Assembly: GCA_003184365.1 (NCBI GenBank)
Contig: NKYR01000004.1
Coordinates: 62,001-126,000 of the forward strand
Direction of reading: 5' to 3'
Origin: Evernia prunastri
Taxonomy: Eukaryota; Ascomycota; Lecanoromycetes; Lecanorales; Parmeliaceae
DNA length: 64,000 bases
The notes under the pieces are model-generated. The model was not told the origin of the DNA. It was given only the letters and a program-made list of their open reading frames with translations, and ran no database searches. This document shows positions 11,322 through 23,500 of the stretch, one piece after another; the first letter of the stretch is position 1, and each line of letters begins with the position of its first letter. Position numbers and translations under genes: made by a program.

Positions 11322-12066
11322 CTTTACACCTGTCCTACCAGATCGACGTCACTCCGCCTATCTACTTCTTATGGCTATTATTCTTCTTCGTAACCGACGT
11401 CCCCTCTAAACTAAAACCCCGAAATGGAATTTTCTCAAACACAAACGGCGCAAGTCCAACCTTGGACATGGGCTTATCGCCGTCCCATCCGACGGTCGGA
11501 CTCCACTAAACATGCCACTTTGTTCACGACCGGGATTTCCTTCTGTCTGACCTGTTGGCCATGCAGTACGTGATGCCAGCGGCCACGAACCCTCTGATAC
11601 AGTCTCCTGCGGCTTTGAGATTTCACTCGATTCTGGGAATCGAATGTGTCATTATTGTTATAGCTACACGCGTTAATCATCTCTTGACCGTTAGCTCTAG
11701 TGTGATTAGAATATAAACATAGAGATTATAAGAGCCTGTATCTTAAAGAGCGTGCGTTCGCTATGGAAACAGATCAATTTGGTGTTCCTCGTAGATAGCC
11801 ATATCCATAATAAAGGGTCAGCAGAGATAGCCCGAGCTTTAAATGTGGGACTGAGCCGCATGTGATGAATCACAGCTTGTTGAGAGTGCTGCAGCACTAT
11901 GTCGATATATATTATAATTGCGCCTCATGAAGGTAGATAGGAGTACGGCAACCGGCCCCTCATCGTTCTCCTGTCTAGGAAATCAACCAATCCTCCATAA
12001 TTTCCAACAACAGCTCGTTCAACGCTCAAGGTCTATTCACAAACCTCCAGCCCCGCCATGTCTCCC

Positions 12067-12852
12067 CTAAGTCAGCAAAGAACCTCCGTTCGTATCAATC
12101 ACCGATCCGGACACATTCCAATCCCTCATGACATAAAGATAACTCTCCGCCACATCCTCTGGTCTGCCCACCTGCCCGGTCGTGCAGGCTTCCCCGAAAC
12201 GCGCTATGGCGTTGTCCTTCACATCCTCCGGCATGCCATCCCAAAGCGGCGTCAATACCGCCCCGGGACTGATCAAGTTCACCCTGATGGGCGCCAGATC
12301 AAGCGCCAGATTCCTCATCATACCATGTAAACCTGCCGCGTAGCCGGCCACCATGGTCCAGTCTTTACTCGGCTTGTGGCTGATGACGCCGGTTGTCAAA
12401 GTAATAGATGATGTAGGTCCCGGGTTTAGATATTGGGGAGCGTGCTTGGCGAGTAGGAGCGGGGAATTAAAGCGGACCATGGCCGCTTTCTGAATGGATT
12501 CTAGCGTCGTGTCTTCGAGTTTCGATGTAGCGAGGGAATCACCGGCCGTGTGTACGATATGATCAAATCTTGACTCTCCGCATCGTTTGAGAAGTTGCTC
12601 TATGTTCGCTTCGACGGAGGGAGAGGACAGGTCGCAAGCGTAGCCTACGATACGACCTTGAGCACTGGGATACGCCTGAAGGAGTTGATTGATGCTAGAG
12701 TCGATACGGGACTTTCGAGACGAGGAAATGACAACTGAGGCGCCGAACTCAAGGCAAGCTTCGGCAACACAGTAGCCTATACCAGAGCTACCGCCGATGA
12801 TGAGGACACGGGTGCCGGCGAGCTTGTTACTGTACTTGTTGCTGTCGGTCAT
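12067..12852 (-). CDS. short-chain dehydrogenase/reductase with atypical active site
   Basis: Single-exon gene of 261 residues. The Rossmann motif IIGGSSGIG (about residues 18-26) matches TGxxxGxG, and the NAG-like position reads HTAGD. The later PIRVNLISPGAV and C-terminal DTNGG phrases are typical of SDRs, and the length is normal. The classical YxxxK motif reads Y-A-A-G-L, so the catalytic Lys is replaced by Leu, and the catalytic Ser region reads TTG. Fungi have a group of such SDRs with a degenerate YxxxK, so the protein may be a non-classical reductase or non-catalytic. The substrate is unknown. No co-directional neighbour is close. Confidence 0.88.
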   Translation of the reverse strand: MTDSNKYSNKLAGTRVLIIGGSSGIGYCVAEACLEFGASVVISSSRKSRIDSSINQLLQAYPSAQGRIVGYACDLSSPSVEANIEQLLKRCGESRFDHIVHTAGDSLATSKLEDTTLESIQKAAMVRFNSPLLLAKHAPQYLNPGPTSSITLTTGVISHKPSKDWTMVAGYAAGLHGMMRNLALDLAPIRVNLISPGAVLTPLWDGMPEDVKDNAIARFGEACTTGQVGRPEDVAESYLYVMRDWNVSGSVIDTNGGSLLT

Positions 12853-13669
12853 TATGGGTATATATTAATTCGTGAGGAACGGTGCGGGAAACAAGAATCC
12901 GTTGGATGTACGATCGAGGTCCAATCCTCTGATACTTTAATGAGCAGGCGGCAGAAAGAGAAATGGCATTAGAAATCTGCTGGATTTAACCGGCGTTTAG
13001 AAGAAGCATCTCCTTTGCTGACGAAGCCCGCTGTGCGAAGCATGCAATAAAAGATTAGTGAGCGATGTAGGTCGGGTTTCTATACTCGTCGCGGCTGGTC
13101 TGTGCTGAAAATGTCGCAGATGCCACATGATCGGCCTAGCTGTGCACGTACCAGCCCAAGCCATTTCAAAATGATTATCTTATCACTTCAATGTGCCTCA
13201 CTTTACGTTTCTTGTGAACCAGCTCGGCACCAATTCGCTTCAAATGGTCCCTGAGTATCGTAGACTTGATCTGCTCGAATAGGCAACGGTGGCTATATGT
13301 TGTAGTGCAACGCTCAAGCGAAAGGACTCATTAGAACTTCCACAGTGCGGTCTAAGGCCTTGCGTTGTCTCTGACCTTAGTCATGGGTTAATGGCGTCTT
13401 CGATCATGCGTATGATCCCAATGTCGCCTGGGGACTCGGACCGTCCAAGAAGCCAAGTCTAGGCCTGCTACCATATGCGCAATGTCTCCGGTTAAGTACC
13501 ATTGCAATTTAGCGATGAAGCAGAGATTGGCGCGCGATGTCTGACCGCATTGCCGATGCCGTAGCCGCTCTCTCGGCTGAAGACTTTGCGCTCATTGAAA
13601 GAGGAAGATGTCCTCTTTCATCTTCATCTGTGTCCACTGCTTTCGAGTCTTTGTCGTTTCGAAGTCTCC
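12853..13669. other. intergenic
   Basis: No gene is supported. A short open frame starting at 13537 (SDRIADAVAALSAEDFALIE..) overlaps the start of the next gene in another frame and could be an upstream ORF. Confidence 0.4.
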
Positions 13670-14456
13670 ATGAAGTCAGTCATTGTCAGTGTGCTCGTCG
13701 TCTGGCTGTGTTCTCGATTCACAGCTGGTGCAGCCATTGCACCCTTATCAGCCATCCAGGCCATCTCGACAAACAGCAGCCTTCTTGCGGGCAACAGCGA
13801 TGAACACTGCAGCAGCGACTTTGTCTCCTACGGTCGGATCTATCCCAGCAGTGTCGCCTGCACCCTAGCTATGTACGAATTGATGGAGTCCCCCAGAATC
13901 ACTACGCTGCCAAACCAGTACCCCATGGACTTTGTTTCTTCCACTGCGCAGCTACCCGCTACGGGTAATGGTTTTCGAACGCCGTGGAGATCTACTTTTG
14001 GTGAATCACGGATCGCTGTCAGGATGTGTAAATCGAGTACCTGATTGGCGAAAATAGGGGAATGTACGGTGGCCATAGCCATGCTCAGCGAAGTTCCACC
14101 AAGATTCACGCCCGAAGCTTCCGCAGCACTATCCGGTCAGACCGCTATCGTCTTTAAAGGGACATTGCAGCGAGTGAGCATCGCTTTGCAGAATTGTTTC
14201 ACACCGCCTGATGGTACTAACATAGGTTGGGTACAGGCTCGTAAGTGAAACCTTTTCTTCATTAGTACCAGATTTAAGTTGGGAGAGTACTCAAAAGCAC
14301 TAACCAAAGTCAGGTACTACTATCATCGGCGGTCCTGGCAAGGTAGGAATTTTTGCGTTCAAAACTGGGTCACCGATTGATCAGGCTCTCCCGGACGGGC
14401 CTCGCGTTTCAATGACTCTGTCAAGCAATCTGACAGCAGATCTCATGGCGGAATAG
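13670..14456 (+). CDS. small secreted protein (218 aa), unknown function
   Basis: The model is join(13670..14000, 14058..14240, 14314..14456). The first intron (GTGAAT..CTGAT..TAG, 57 bp) removes an in-frame TGA that would otherwise break the gene. The second is GTAAGT..CAG. The ATG begins a signal peptide (MKSVIVSVLVVWLCSRFTAG). The mature part matches a loose fungal secreted family pattern: SYGRIYPSSVACTLAMYEL, then FGECTVAIAM, then ALQNCFTPPDGTNIGWVQA near the end. Cysteines flank these blocks. Function is unknown; apoplastic or cell-surface location is inferred from the signal peptide. Confidence 0.7.
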
Positions 14457-16183
14457 TGGTCAGACAGCATAGCACGGTCGAGGAAGTAAAAAGGAAGCGG
14501 ATCGTACGTATTTTCTCTCGCAGAGCGGAATCAGAAAGTGAGCTTAAGGAGTCGGCCAATAAAATTGCGTTAACATGGTCGAGATACCATACCGACCACG
14601 CCGGACGATCGTAGAATGGCCTTGTATGCTCTATAATCATCTTTAAGGCTTTTTCGCCGCTTTGAACTATCATGGTCATGCCGTGTTTCCTCATCACCTC
14701 TTTGAATTGTTCCTTTCCTCTTATGGCTGAGAAAGTTGAGAACATATAGCAGTCTAATGTATGTAGAACCCATCTTCATCAGATTACCAGCCGAACCCAT
14801 ATCCGACTGCTTTGATGGCCCTCCCGGTATTCAGTGACCTTTCCAAGTAAATCAACTAGCTGCTTATAGGAAAGCTCAGGTTTTGAAGACGGAGATCCCA
14901 TAAGCCCACAGTCGGAGTAGCAACTGTGCCGTCCACGGTGCGGATTTGATAATTAATATTGCGCTTCGCCTAGGCACAAATATGTCTGAGCTGGGCCCAA
15001 TTGCTCAATGATTTAGTCGCGGGTGCTGTTCATGATAGTCAATGGTATGTCATTCAGACATGCCAGATGGAAACGTTCGTCAAAAAAAGGTCTGTTTGGT
15101 TACTAACTTGGAGCTCGAACCAAAGTCGTGGAAGAAATTCCTTTGGAAGAGTCAGATTATTGGCTACGCTATGCGATGGTCTATAAGACTATGGGGCCAT
15201 CTTTCGGCCCGACTCGTCTCATAGAATTCCCGTAATTCTTGGCGGATACCCGAGCAGAGCAGATTATCGCTGTGAAGGACGCTCTGAGAGTGTGTGCCAT
15301 GACCTGTTCAAATACCTCTCGAGTTCGTTCGGAGATGAAGCTAGATATGATCTCGGATAAACAATTTTCGGATTGGGAGAGCGATTTCTGTCCTCGTCAT
15401 TGAATTTGAGCAAGTGACTCGAACCAGCTGTTGAGCGCCGGATTTTTTCATACTTCGAGAACTGTACAAGCTTATTTTTTCCTGCACACAATCTGCATTT
15501 GCTACTATCCTTTCTGCGTAACATCTGTGTCCCGTCGCCTTCTTTTAAGCATTCCTCCACAGAAAGGCCCGGTTCCATACATTCATGAGACACGGCAATG
15601 CACCCCGAAATGAAAATCACTATTAAGAAATGCCGTCCTGGCAGAGCTAGAATAGGTGACCCCATTCTTGAGGACATGCGATACTGCGGATGGCTAAGAC
15701 ATGCGGTTGAAGCGTGTGCTTGGAGGGCAGCGTAGGGGGACGAGAGTTAAGATAAAGCAGGGAGGCAAACCGGAAGTGCTTGATACGACAGGGGTTCTAT
15801 TTGGAGGCAAGCCCGAGCTCCCGCCAACGGTATTGCAAAAAAGCTGTAGGGCTGGGACGGCACTGCAGCAGGCTTTGTAAAGCTCGGAACTTCGGAACTT
15901 GGCGGCATGGCGGCTTATAAATGTTTCCAATTCCATCTCTACAAGATATAAAACCTTGACATGTTGACCCGTTTTCTTTCTCTCCTTGTTTTTACTGCTT
16001 AAACAGATAACCATGTCTGAGCCCAACTTTGTTGCTCCCCAATACCAATTTTCGGTATCTTGAGACGAGGGCACGTGATTTGTCCTAGTGTGCTGGAATC
16101 TTCGGGCCGCCTTTTGTAACTTTTGAGGCAACTTATACCGAGCTGGATTGTTCTCGATCATCCAACCATCGATCAACTCCCAA
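14457..16183. other. gene-poor spacer with possible decayed coding traces
   Basis: No intact gene. Around 15060-15355, fragments in shifting frames look residually coding (KKVCLVTNLELEPKSWKKF, then CHDLFKYLSSSFGDEARYDLG), but I cannot name a family. Confidence 0.35.
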
Positions 16184-19100
16184 GAAATATCAGCTGATCC
16201 ACCTCAGCAGAAAGCAGAGAGACGGCTTAGGCCCGTCCCTCCACCTTAATGCCACACAGTCCATCGAGGCGAGAGATTTCGTCACGTATCTGGGAGTGCA
16301 AATAGACAGGAAACTTCGGTGGAACGACCGCATAAGAGAAATTCGCGCTAAAGCCACTAAGAGCATTGGAGCACTAGCAAGGATATCGGGATCCACCTGG
16401 GGTCGTAACTACAAGAGCATGCGTCAGCTATATCAGGCGGTAGTGGTACCACAAATCTCGTATGGCTGCTCGGCCTGGTATCAGCCGAAAACTCTCCGGG
16501 GCACAACAAGTCTCACCTAGTAGCATTGCAAAGAATCCAATCGCTTGCGGCCAGAAGAATCACAGGGGCATTCAAGGCCACATCAACACCAGCCCTAGAC
16601 ATAGAGGCACATATCCTACCGGTCAAACAGCAGCTAGAGAAGCTAACCTCTGAGGCGGTGCTAAGGATTGTAACAAGCCCTTCCTATCATGATATCATTA
16701 AGCCTTGCATGGAGCGGTGGAAATCCAAGAGGAAGCCAAGGAAAAACAGGCTGACTAGCCCACTAGAGAGACATACCAATAGATTTGAATCCCTCTATGG
16801 CAATGTTCAACAGCTCGAGAAGTTGCAACCATTCAGCGTCTCACCGGAATGGGAACCCCCAAAAACGATTATTTGCAAAACTAAAGAGGCAGCAAGGAAG
16901 CTATCGGAACAATCCATGAAGGAGGGCCATACGATGTTCTACACGGACGGTAATGGAATCAACAAGAAGATCGGAGCAGCAGCGGTATCCTACACAATGG
17001 GATCGCCATGGCAAATATTCATGGGATCTGACACCTGGTACACCGTCTACTCGGCCGAGTTGCATGGGATTATTCAGGCATTGACTATTGCAACACTCAA
17101 ACGACCACATCCTACCGGNAGAGCATGCGTCAGCTATATCAGGCGGTAGTGGTACCACAAATCTCGTATGGCTGCTCGGCCTGGTATCAGCCCGAAAACT
17201 CTCCGGGGCACAACAAGTCTCACCTAGTAGCATTGCAAAGAATCCAATCGCTTGCGGCCAGAAGAATCACAGGGGCATTCAAGGCCACATCAACACCAGC
17301 CCTAGACATAGAGGCACATATCCTACCGGTCAAACAGCAGCTAGAGAAGCTAACCTCTGAGGCGGTGCTAAGGATTGTAACAAGCCCTTCCTATCATGAT
17401 ATCATTAAGCCTTGCATGGAGCGGTGGAAATCCAAGAGGAAGCCAAGGAAAAACAGGCTGACTAGCCCACTAGAGAGACATACCAATAGATTTGAATCCC
17501 TCTATGGCAATGTTCAACAGCTCGAAAAGTTGCAACCATTCAGCGTCTCACCGGAATGGGAACCCCCAAAAACGATTAGTTGCAAAACTAAAGAGGCAGC
17601 AAGGAAGCTATCGGAACAATCCATGAAGGAGGGCCATACGATGTTCTACACGGACGGTAATGGAATCAACAAGAAGATCGGAGCAGCAGCGGTATCCTAC
17701 ACAATGGGATCGCCATGGCAAATATTCATGGGATCTGACACCTGGTACACCGTCTACTCGGCCGAGTTGCATGGGATTATTCAGGCATTGACTATTGCAA
17801 CACTCAAACGACCACATCCTACCGGTACGGTCATTATTAATACTGATAATCAGTCATCCATCAGAGCCATTGGAGATCCAGGAAAGAGATCAGGCCAAAT
17901 CTATGTCATGCATGCAGTCCAAATGNNNNNNNNNNNNNNNNNNNNNNNNNNNNNNNNNNNNNNNNNNNNNNNNNNNNNNNNNNNNNNNNNNNNNNNNNNN
18001 NNNNNNNNNNNNNNNNNNNNNNNNNNNNNNNNNNNNNNNNNNNNNNNNNNNNNNNNNNNNNNNNNNNNNNNNNNNNNNNNNNNNNNNNNNNNNNNNNNNN
18101 NNNNNNNNNNNNNNNNNNNNNNNNNNNNNNNNNNNNNNNNNNNNNNNNNNNNNNNNNNNNNNNNNNNNNNNNNNNNNNNNNNNNNNNNNNNNNNNNNNNN
18201 NNNNNNNNNNNNNNNCATGCGATTGCATGCTAGAGTTAAACGTGCTAAGACGTCACTGATCACACAAATACGGACTGAAAAGATCGGTCTCAGGGCCTTC
18301 CTATTCGACAGGAGGGTATCAGACACCGATAACGACAAATGCGAATGTGGGCGGGCTAGACAGACCGCCCGCCACCTACTACACGAATGTAGGCTGTATG
18401 CAAAGCAGAGGAGTAGGCTTTGGGCAGCGGAAAGGAGGAAGGTGCAAGGGGGGGTGATAACTCACGAAGATATGCTGACAACACCTCGCTACGCCTCCAT
18501 GGCGGCGAATTTTATATGGAATACTGCCCTCATTGGGCAATTTCGAGCCCTCGATGAAGAACAAGAAGAAGGATTCGTAGAGGCATGATATCAACAAGCA
18601 GGACGCGGCCACGATGTGGGGGGCCCCAGCGTAGTAGGGTACCCCCCCACAAGGATGCATGCAATGAGGCAGCAAGTGGATCCACACCGATTTGTATAGC
18701 CTCACTTTTGCTAGTGGGGCAATATGATTGGCTGGATTGGCTGGTAGATGGATTATGTAATCTCGCATAGTTGGCCCACTAAGGGACTAACTTCAGGGTA
18801 GTATGACATAATCAANGTATTGGGAAGAGACACTAATGAGACGGCCCCACTGTCAACTATCCAGTGTAGAATGATAGCAACGGTCAAGACAGCCATCAGA
18901 AAACACGCCTATCAACAATGGGCCAAAGAATGGGCCAGGGAAACACGCGGTAATGCTCTGAGGAAGATTCAACCCATACCGTCCAACAAAACCATGCGAT
19001 TGCATGCTAGAGTTAAACGTGCTAAGACGTCACTGATCACACAAATACGGACCGAAAAGATCGGTCTCAGGGCCTTCCTATTCGACAGGAGGGTACCAGA

Positions 19101-19612
19101 CACCGATAACGACAAATGCGAATGTGGGCGGGCTAGACAGCCCGCCCGCCACCTACTACACGAATGTAGGCTGTATGCAAAGCAGAGGAGTAGGCTTTGG
19201 GCATCGGAAAGGAGGAAGGTGCAAGGGGGGGTGATAACTCACGAAGATATGCTGACAACACCTCGCTACGCCTCCATGGCGGCGAATTTTATATGGAATA
19301 CTGCCCTCATTGGGCAATTTCGAGCCCTCGATGAAGAACAAGAAGAAGGATTCGTAGAGGCATGATATCAACAAGCAGGACGCGGCCACGATGTGGGGGG
19401 CCCCAGCGTAGTAGGGTACCCCCCCACAAGGATGCATGCAATGAGGCAGCAAGTGGATCCACACCGATTTGTATAGCCTCACTTTTGCTAGTGGGGCAAT
19501 ATGATTGGCTGGATTGGCTGGTAGATGGATTATGTAATCTCGCATAGTTGGCCCACTAAGGGACTAACTTCAGGGTAGTATGACATAATCAATCAATCAA
19601 TCAATCAATACT
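16184..19612 (+). mobile_element. non-LTR retrotransposon (RT C-terminus, RNase H, zinc knuckle), 5'-truncated and split by assembly gaps
   Basis: The first contig starts inside the reverse-transcriptase C-terminal region (KYQLIHLSRKQ, then FVTYLGVQIDRKLRWNDRI). It continues into an RNase H domain (MFYTDGNGINKKIGAAAV, AELHGI, NTDNQSS). After the 290-N gap comes a terminal Cys/His motif (CECGRARQTARHLLHEC) and a stop. The 3' end is a short AATC microsatellite near 19587-19612, typical of LINE-type tails. The RT plus RNase H order fits the I/Tad-like superfamilies. The 5' end is missing. Contig ends are repeated across the single Ns (16414-17118 against 17120-17825; 18216-18815 against 18993-19592), so this is probably one element counted partly twice, or two near-identical copies. 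A +1 C difference (16491 region) breaks the frame in the first copy. Confidence 0.85.
17926..18215. other. assembly gap, 290 Ns
   Basis: Run of N inside the retrotransposon between RNase H and the terminal zinc-knuckle part. Open frames crossing it are not evidence of coding. Confidence 0.99.
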
Positions 19613-20553
19613 CGTGTAATTCGACTATTTACTAGACGTAAACTTCCCTCATATCAGACTTCTGTCTTCGGGCTTCAATCGTTAACTCTCGACAGAACTA
19701 GTCTATTTCAATTTCAGCGTATCGCAAAAGCGAAGAAGCGAGTGTATATAGAAGAAATCCCTCCAAGAAAGAGAGGATTTTATGTACTCGTAATCGTTCT
19801 ATAGATAGTAAGATAGTGACCTTCAAAGCTCTTTAGATGGCGTACCTATACCACATATATAAAAGGGGTACGCGTCTAGTGAATAGAGGGTATACGCGTA
19901 GGAGCTGTCTATAAATTTTATATTAAAACTGCTTCACTATTAGTTGCACTGGTAGTGAAGTGGTTAGTTTTCATACATGTGATAGTTGGTGGAGTTTCGG
20001 TTATAAATCAGGTAGTTGGTCCAGTTTGCCCTCGAAGACCAACTCTTTCCACTATCGCCTGCCCTGGTCAAAATTTCCCTGTTCAAACTTTAAACAGGGG
20101 AGCAGCTCTGATGCCTCTCACACGGTCACACCTTGTTTACCAAAGGCCTGGTGTTGTATGTGTAGAAGAGGAAGCTAGATCGCTATGGATCCTAAGGGCA
20201 GCTATGATTGGACGATGGAGTGGCTCTTCAGGACCCAGAAGGGTTATACACGGGCCTTCCAGTATATCCGCAGGTCTCGAGCTATCATATACAAATCTGT
20301 TGCAACCCTGCAGAAGTGGCCCCCGGCACACCCCCAGGATGAAAACAAGAGGAATTAATTCTATGTCCAATAAGTATGCATTCTGCATATGTTGTCTCCC
20401 TAGCTCTAATTTCCCCTGAAGTTGTATTCTAGTAATAATGTCTCTTCTCATTTTGATCTCTTTCCATCTCATGCCTGAACAATTCTCATTTCTCAATGTA
20501 CATCTCAAGTACGACGTAGCAGAGTTCTCTCTCATCAGCAGAGCCAAGCCGTC
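19613..20553. other. AT-rich spacer upstream of the protease; dispersed repeat
   Basis: No gene is supported. 19938-20070 resembles 1857-1960 (see the repeat note there). Confidence 0.4.
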
Positions 20554-23500
20554 ATGATGCTGAACATTTTCCTTCTGTTGCCGCTTCTTAGTTGTACTTA
20601 TGCCGGCCTAGTCGTTCGCCAAGGTTTGGTCCAGGAAAGCGTTGACGGTCATGTTTTACTTACAGCCAACGTCGTCGCGGGTACGACCGTTTCTTCGGGT
20701 ACTTCGCAGTCCGCTGCCATGTCAACTTCCGTCTGTGGATCATTGAGTCGATGTTCATCCTCCAACAACACTTCCAAGATTACGACGACCTACCCAATTG
20801 CAAGCTCGATTGCCGAGTCTTCTTCTGTGGTCTCACTCGAATCAGACGGTTCCTCCTCACCGCCCACGGAACTTGCCATCAGTGGATCTTTCTTCACCAG
20901 CTCAGAAAGCTCTTCTAGCAGTTCCCTTTCGCCGGTAACATATAGTAAATCCACGTCTTCCGGCTCTGGAGGCTCCTATAGCAATCTCTCCTCATCAGTA
21001 CCGAGCATTACGGCTAGTCCGTCTACATCGTTCAGCTCGGGAGGCTCCTATAGCAATTTCTCCTCATCAATACCGAGCATTACGGTTAATCCATCTATAT
21101 CTTTTAGCTCGAAAGGCTTCTATAGCAATTTTTCCTCATCAGTACCGAGCATTACGGTTAATCCATCTATATCTTTTAGCTCGAAAGGCTTCTATAGCAA
21201 TTTCTCGTCATCAGTATCGAGCGTTGCGATTAGTCCATCTACGTCTTCCAGCTCGGAAGGCTCCTATAGCAATTTCACCTCATCAATATCGAACATTACG
21301 GCTAGTCCATCTACGTCTTCCAGCTCGGGAAACTCTATTAGTAGCCTTGATCATCTTTCGTATAAGGATGTGTTCCATACTAGTTCCGATAGCACTTCAG
21401 GCTGGACATACGGGCTCTCTACGAGGAATCCTACTGCTTCTGAAAATAGCACACATGCTTCTCCAGCGCCAACGGCCGGCACTTCCTTTCCTACATCAAC
21501 AATCTCAAGTGCCAGCAGCCGTGGGGGCAAAGTCCAAGCTTCAACTTTGTCCACCCCATCAATTACGCCAACCATCAGTCAGCCATCAGGGTCAACTGGG
21601 AGTGGAACGATCTCAGATAGTTGGCCTGCAAGTATTACATACTGTTTGCAATCCAACGGCCAGGCCGTTATAATGGTTGGCTTTGTCACGACAGGTACCA
21701 ATGGTGTGTCATCAATAACTAATACAAGTCCAAGTCAATCCCTCGTCTCGGATACATTGGGAGCATCTTGTCTTGGAGAAATCGCCGTCTTGAGCGCTAG
21801 TACTACCACAACCATCGACCTTTCGACTCTTCCAGTTGCGAGCACATTTTCACAGGAAGCCGGAGCACAGACTCTAACTATAAGTGGTGTACCGGTCGTA
21901 TACAGTCCCACAACGCTCCCTGGGTATGACAACGCAGGGCCAATTGAAATATCAACTAGCTTCGTAGAAACGGTGAATGGTCAGGCCACGACACAATGGG
22001 GGTGGTGGCTGATTGGTCCGCACGGGCGTATCGACCCTCCGCAAAAGGGACCCTGGAGAACTGGCCCCGGCAATTTTGGGTGTATTGGTGGACCGTTGCT
22101 CTGCCATGCGCCAAGTGGCGACATTGACGTGGGCGGCGGCTGGTTTATCCACATCCCTTCTACCAAAGGTACTCCCAGTATCTCCGGGCCACCAGGGTGG
22201 CCCGGAGGTCCGATAGTTATTGGCTCTGGAGGACCCGACGATGATCCTCCACCGTATCCCACGGACCCAGAACACCCTGGAAACGATGATCCTGGCGATT
22301 GTGACGAAGATGGAGTAGAATGTAGCGTGACGACGACAACAACAACGACTGCAAGTTCAACAACGACTGCAAGCTCAACAACGACTGCAAGTTCAGTCTC
22401 TTCACAGTCATCATCGGGAACAGCATCGAAGACTGCTTATTTTCTTATTGCAGCCACAAATGCCGTTCAGAACGTCATCGAGCAGGAACTTCGAAACATC
22501 AATTCTGAGCCTGGTGGCTCCTACGAGCCTGACGTTGACAGCACAGAATTTAGTGGCGGCACTTGGATTGATGTCGACCTCACACCATTTCAGGCATCGT
22601 CTATGTCCTCTCGGAGCGATATTGAGTTTGTGATGACATGTGCCAGCGCCACGTTCTTCTCCGCCGCTCCAATCCCAACAACCGTGAGCGCGGCCACAAC
22701 GGTAACATTGGCAACGCTTAAAGCAGAGCCGACTCCACTTGATTCCAGGTCTAGGAATCGCCGACTCGTATCAGATCGAAGACAACAATCTTCCCAAGTA
22801 CGTCGATTCAGGGCAGAAGAAACTGCTCCTGATAATGCCAATACCGCAAAAGCTCTGACCAAAAGAGACGCGGGTACACGTCTCGTACGACAAGTAGAGT
22901 CTCCAAAGGATTTATCAGTACTAGCATGGGCCCCGGGAATACCATCGATTGTTCAAGTGGATTACATAATGCAAGAAACCAAGGGAGAGTTCACCTGGGT
23001 CTATGTAGTTGATGAAGGAGTTGATGACTCTCACTGGGAGTTTCAGGACAATTGGGAAGGCATCGATGGCTTTGGAAAGATCAATATTGATCCTAACTGG
23101 GTCTGGGCGCCAGGTATGCCCCAAGTCAAGCAAGATCCATCAGACCATGGTACATGTATGGCATCTAAAGTCTGCGGTAAGAAGAGCGGTGCGGCGAAAC
23201 AAGCCATAGTAATCCCGGCAGTCTTCGATTCGTCGTTGCAATCCTGCATTGCAGTCCTTCAAGAGGTAGAAATTGATATCAAGAAGCGCCGCGAAACGAA
23301 ACAACAGGCCGGGCCTGGAAAGACGGTCGTCTCAATCTCCTGGGGCTTTTACATCACGGATTCTGATTATGTCACTCAGTTCCGAAATGCACTTCAAGGC
23401 ATTATGAATCTTGGGGTCGTCGTGGTGGTTTCGGCGGGAAACGATAAGCCAAAAGAAGGATTTATAAGCTACTATTATCCTGAGGCGTTGGCTCTATCGG

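Larger units (their letters stand above)
9338..12066. other. gene-poor spacer
   Basis: No gene is supported over 2.7 kb. It holds a 20-bp palindrome (10482-10501) and a minisatellite (10968-11321), listed separately. The 140-codon frame at 9448-9870 has no recognisable motif or coding bias that I can see. Confidence 0.5.

Noticed and set aside
14030..14060. Premature TGA in the small secreted protein at 13.7 kb
   Set aside because: A GTGAAT..CTGAT..TAG intron removes it and creates a conserved-looking FGECTVAIAM junction.
17890..18338. Open frames made largely of unknown residues
   Set aside because: They read through the N gap and carry no evidence.
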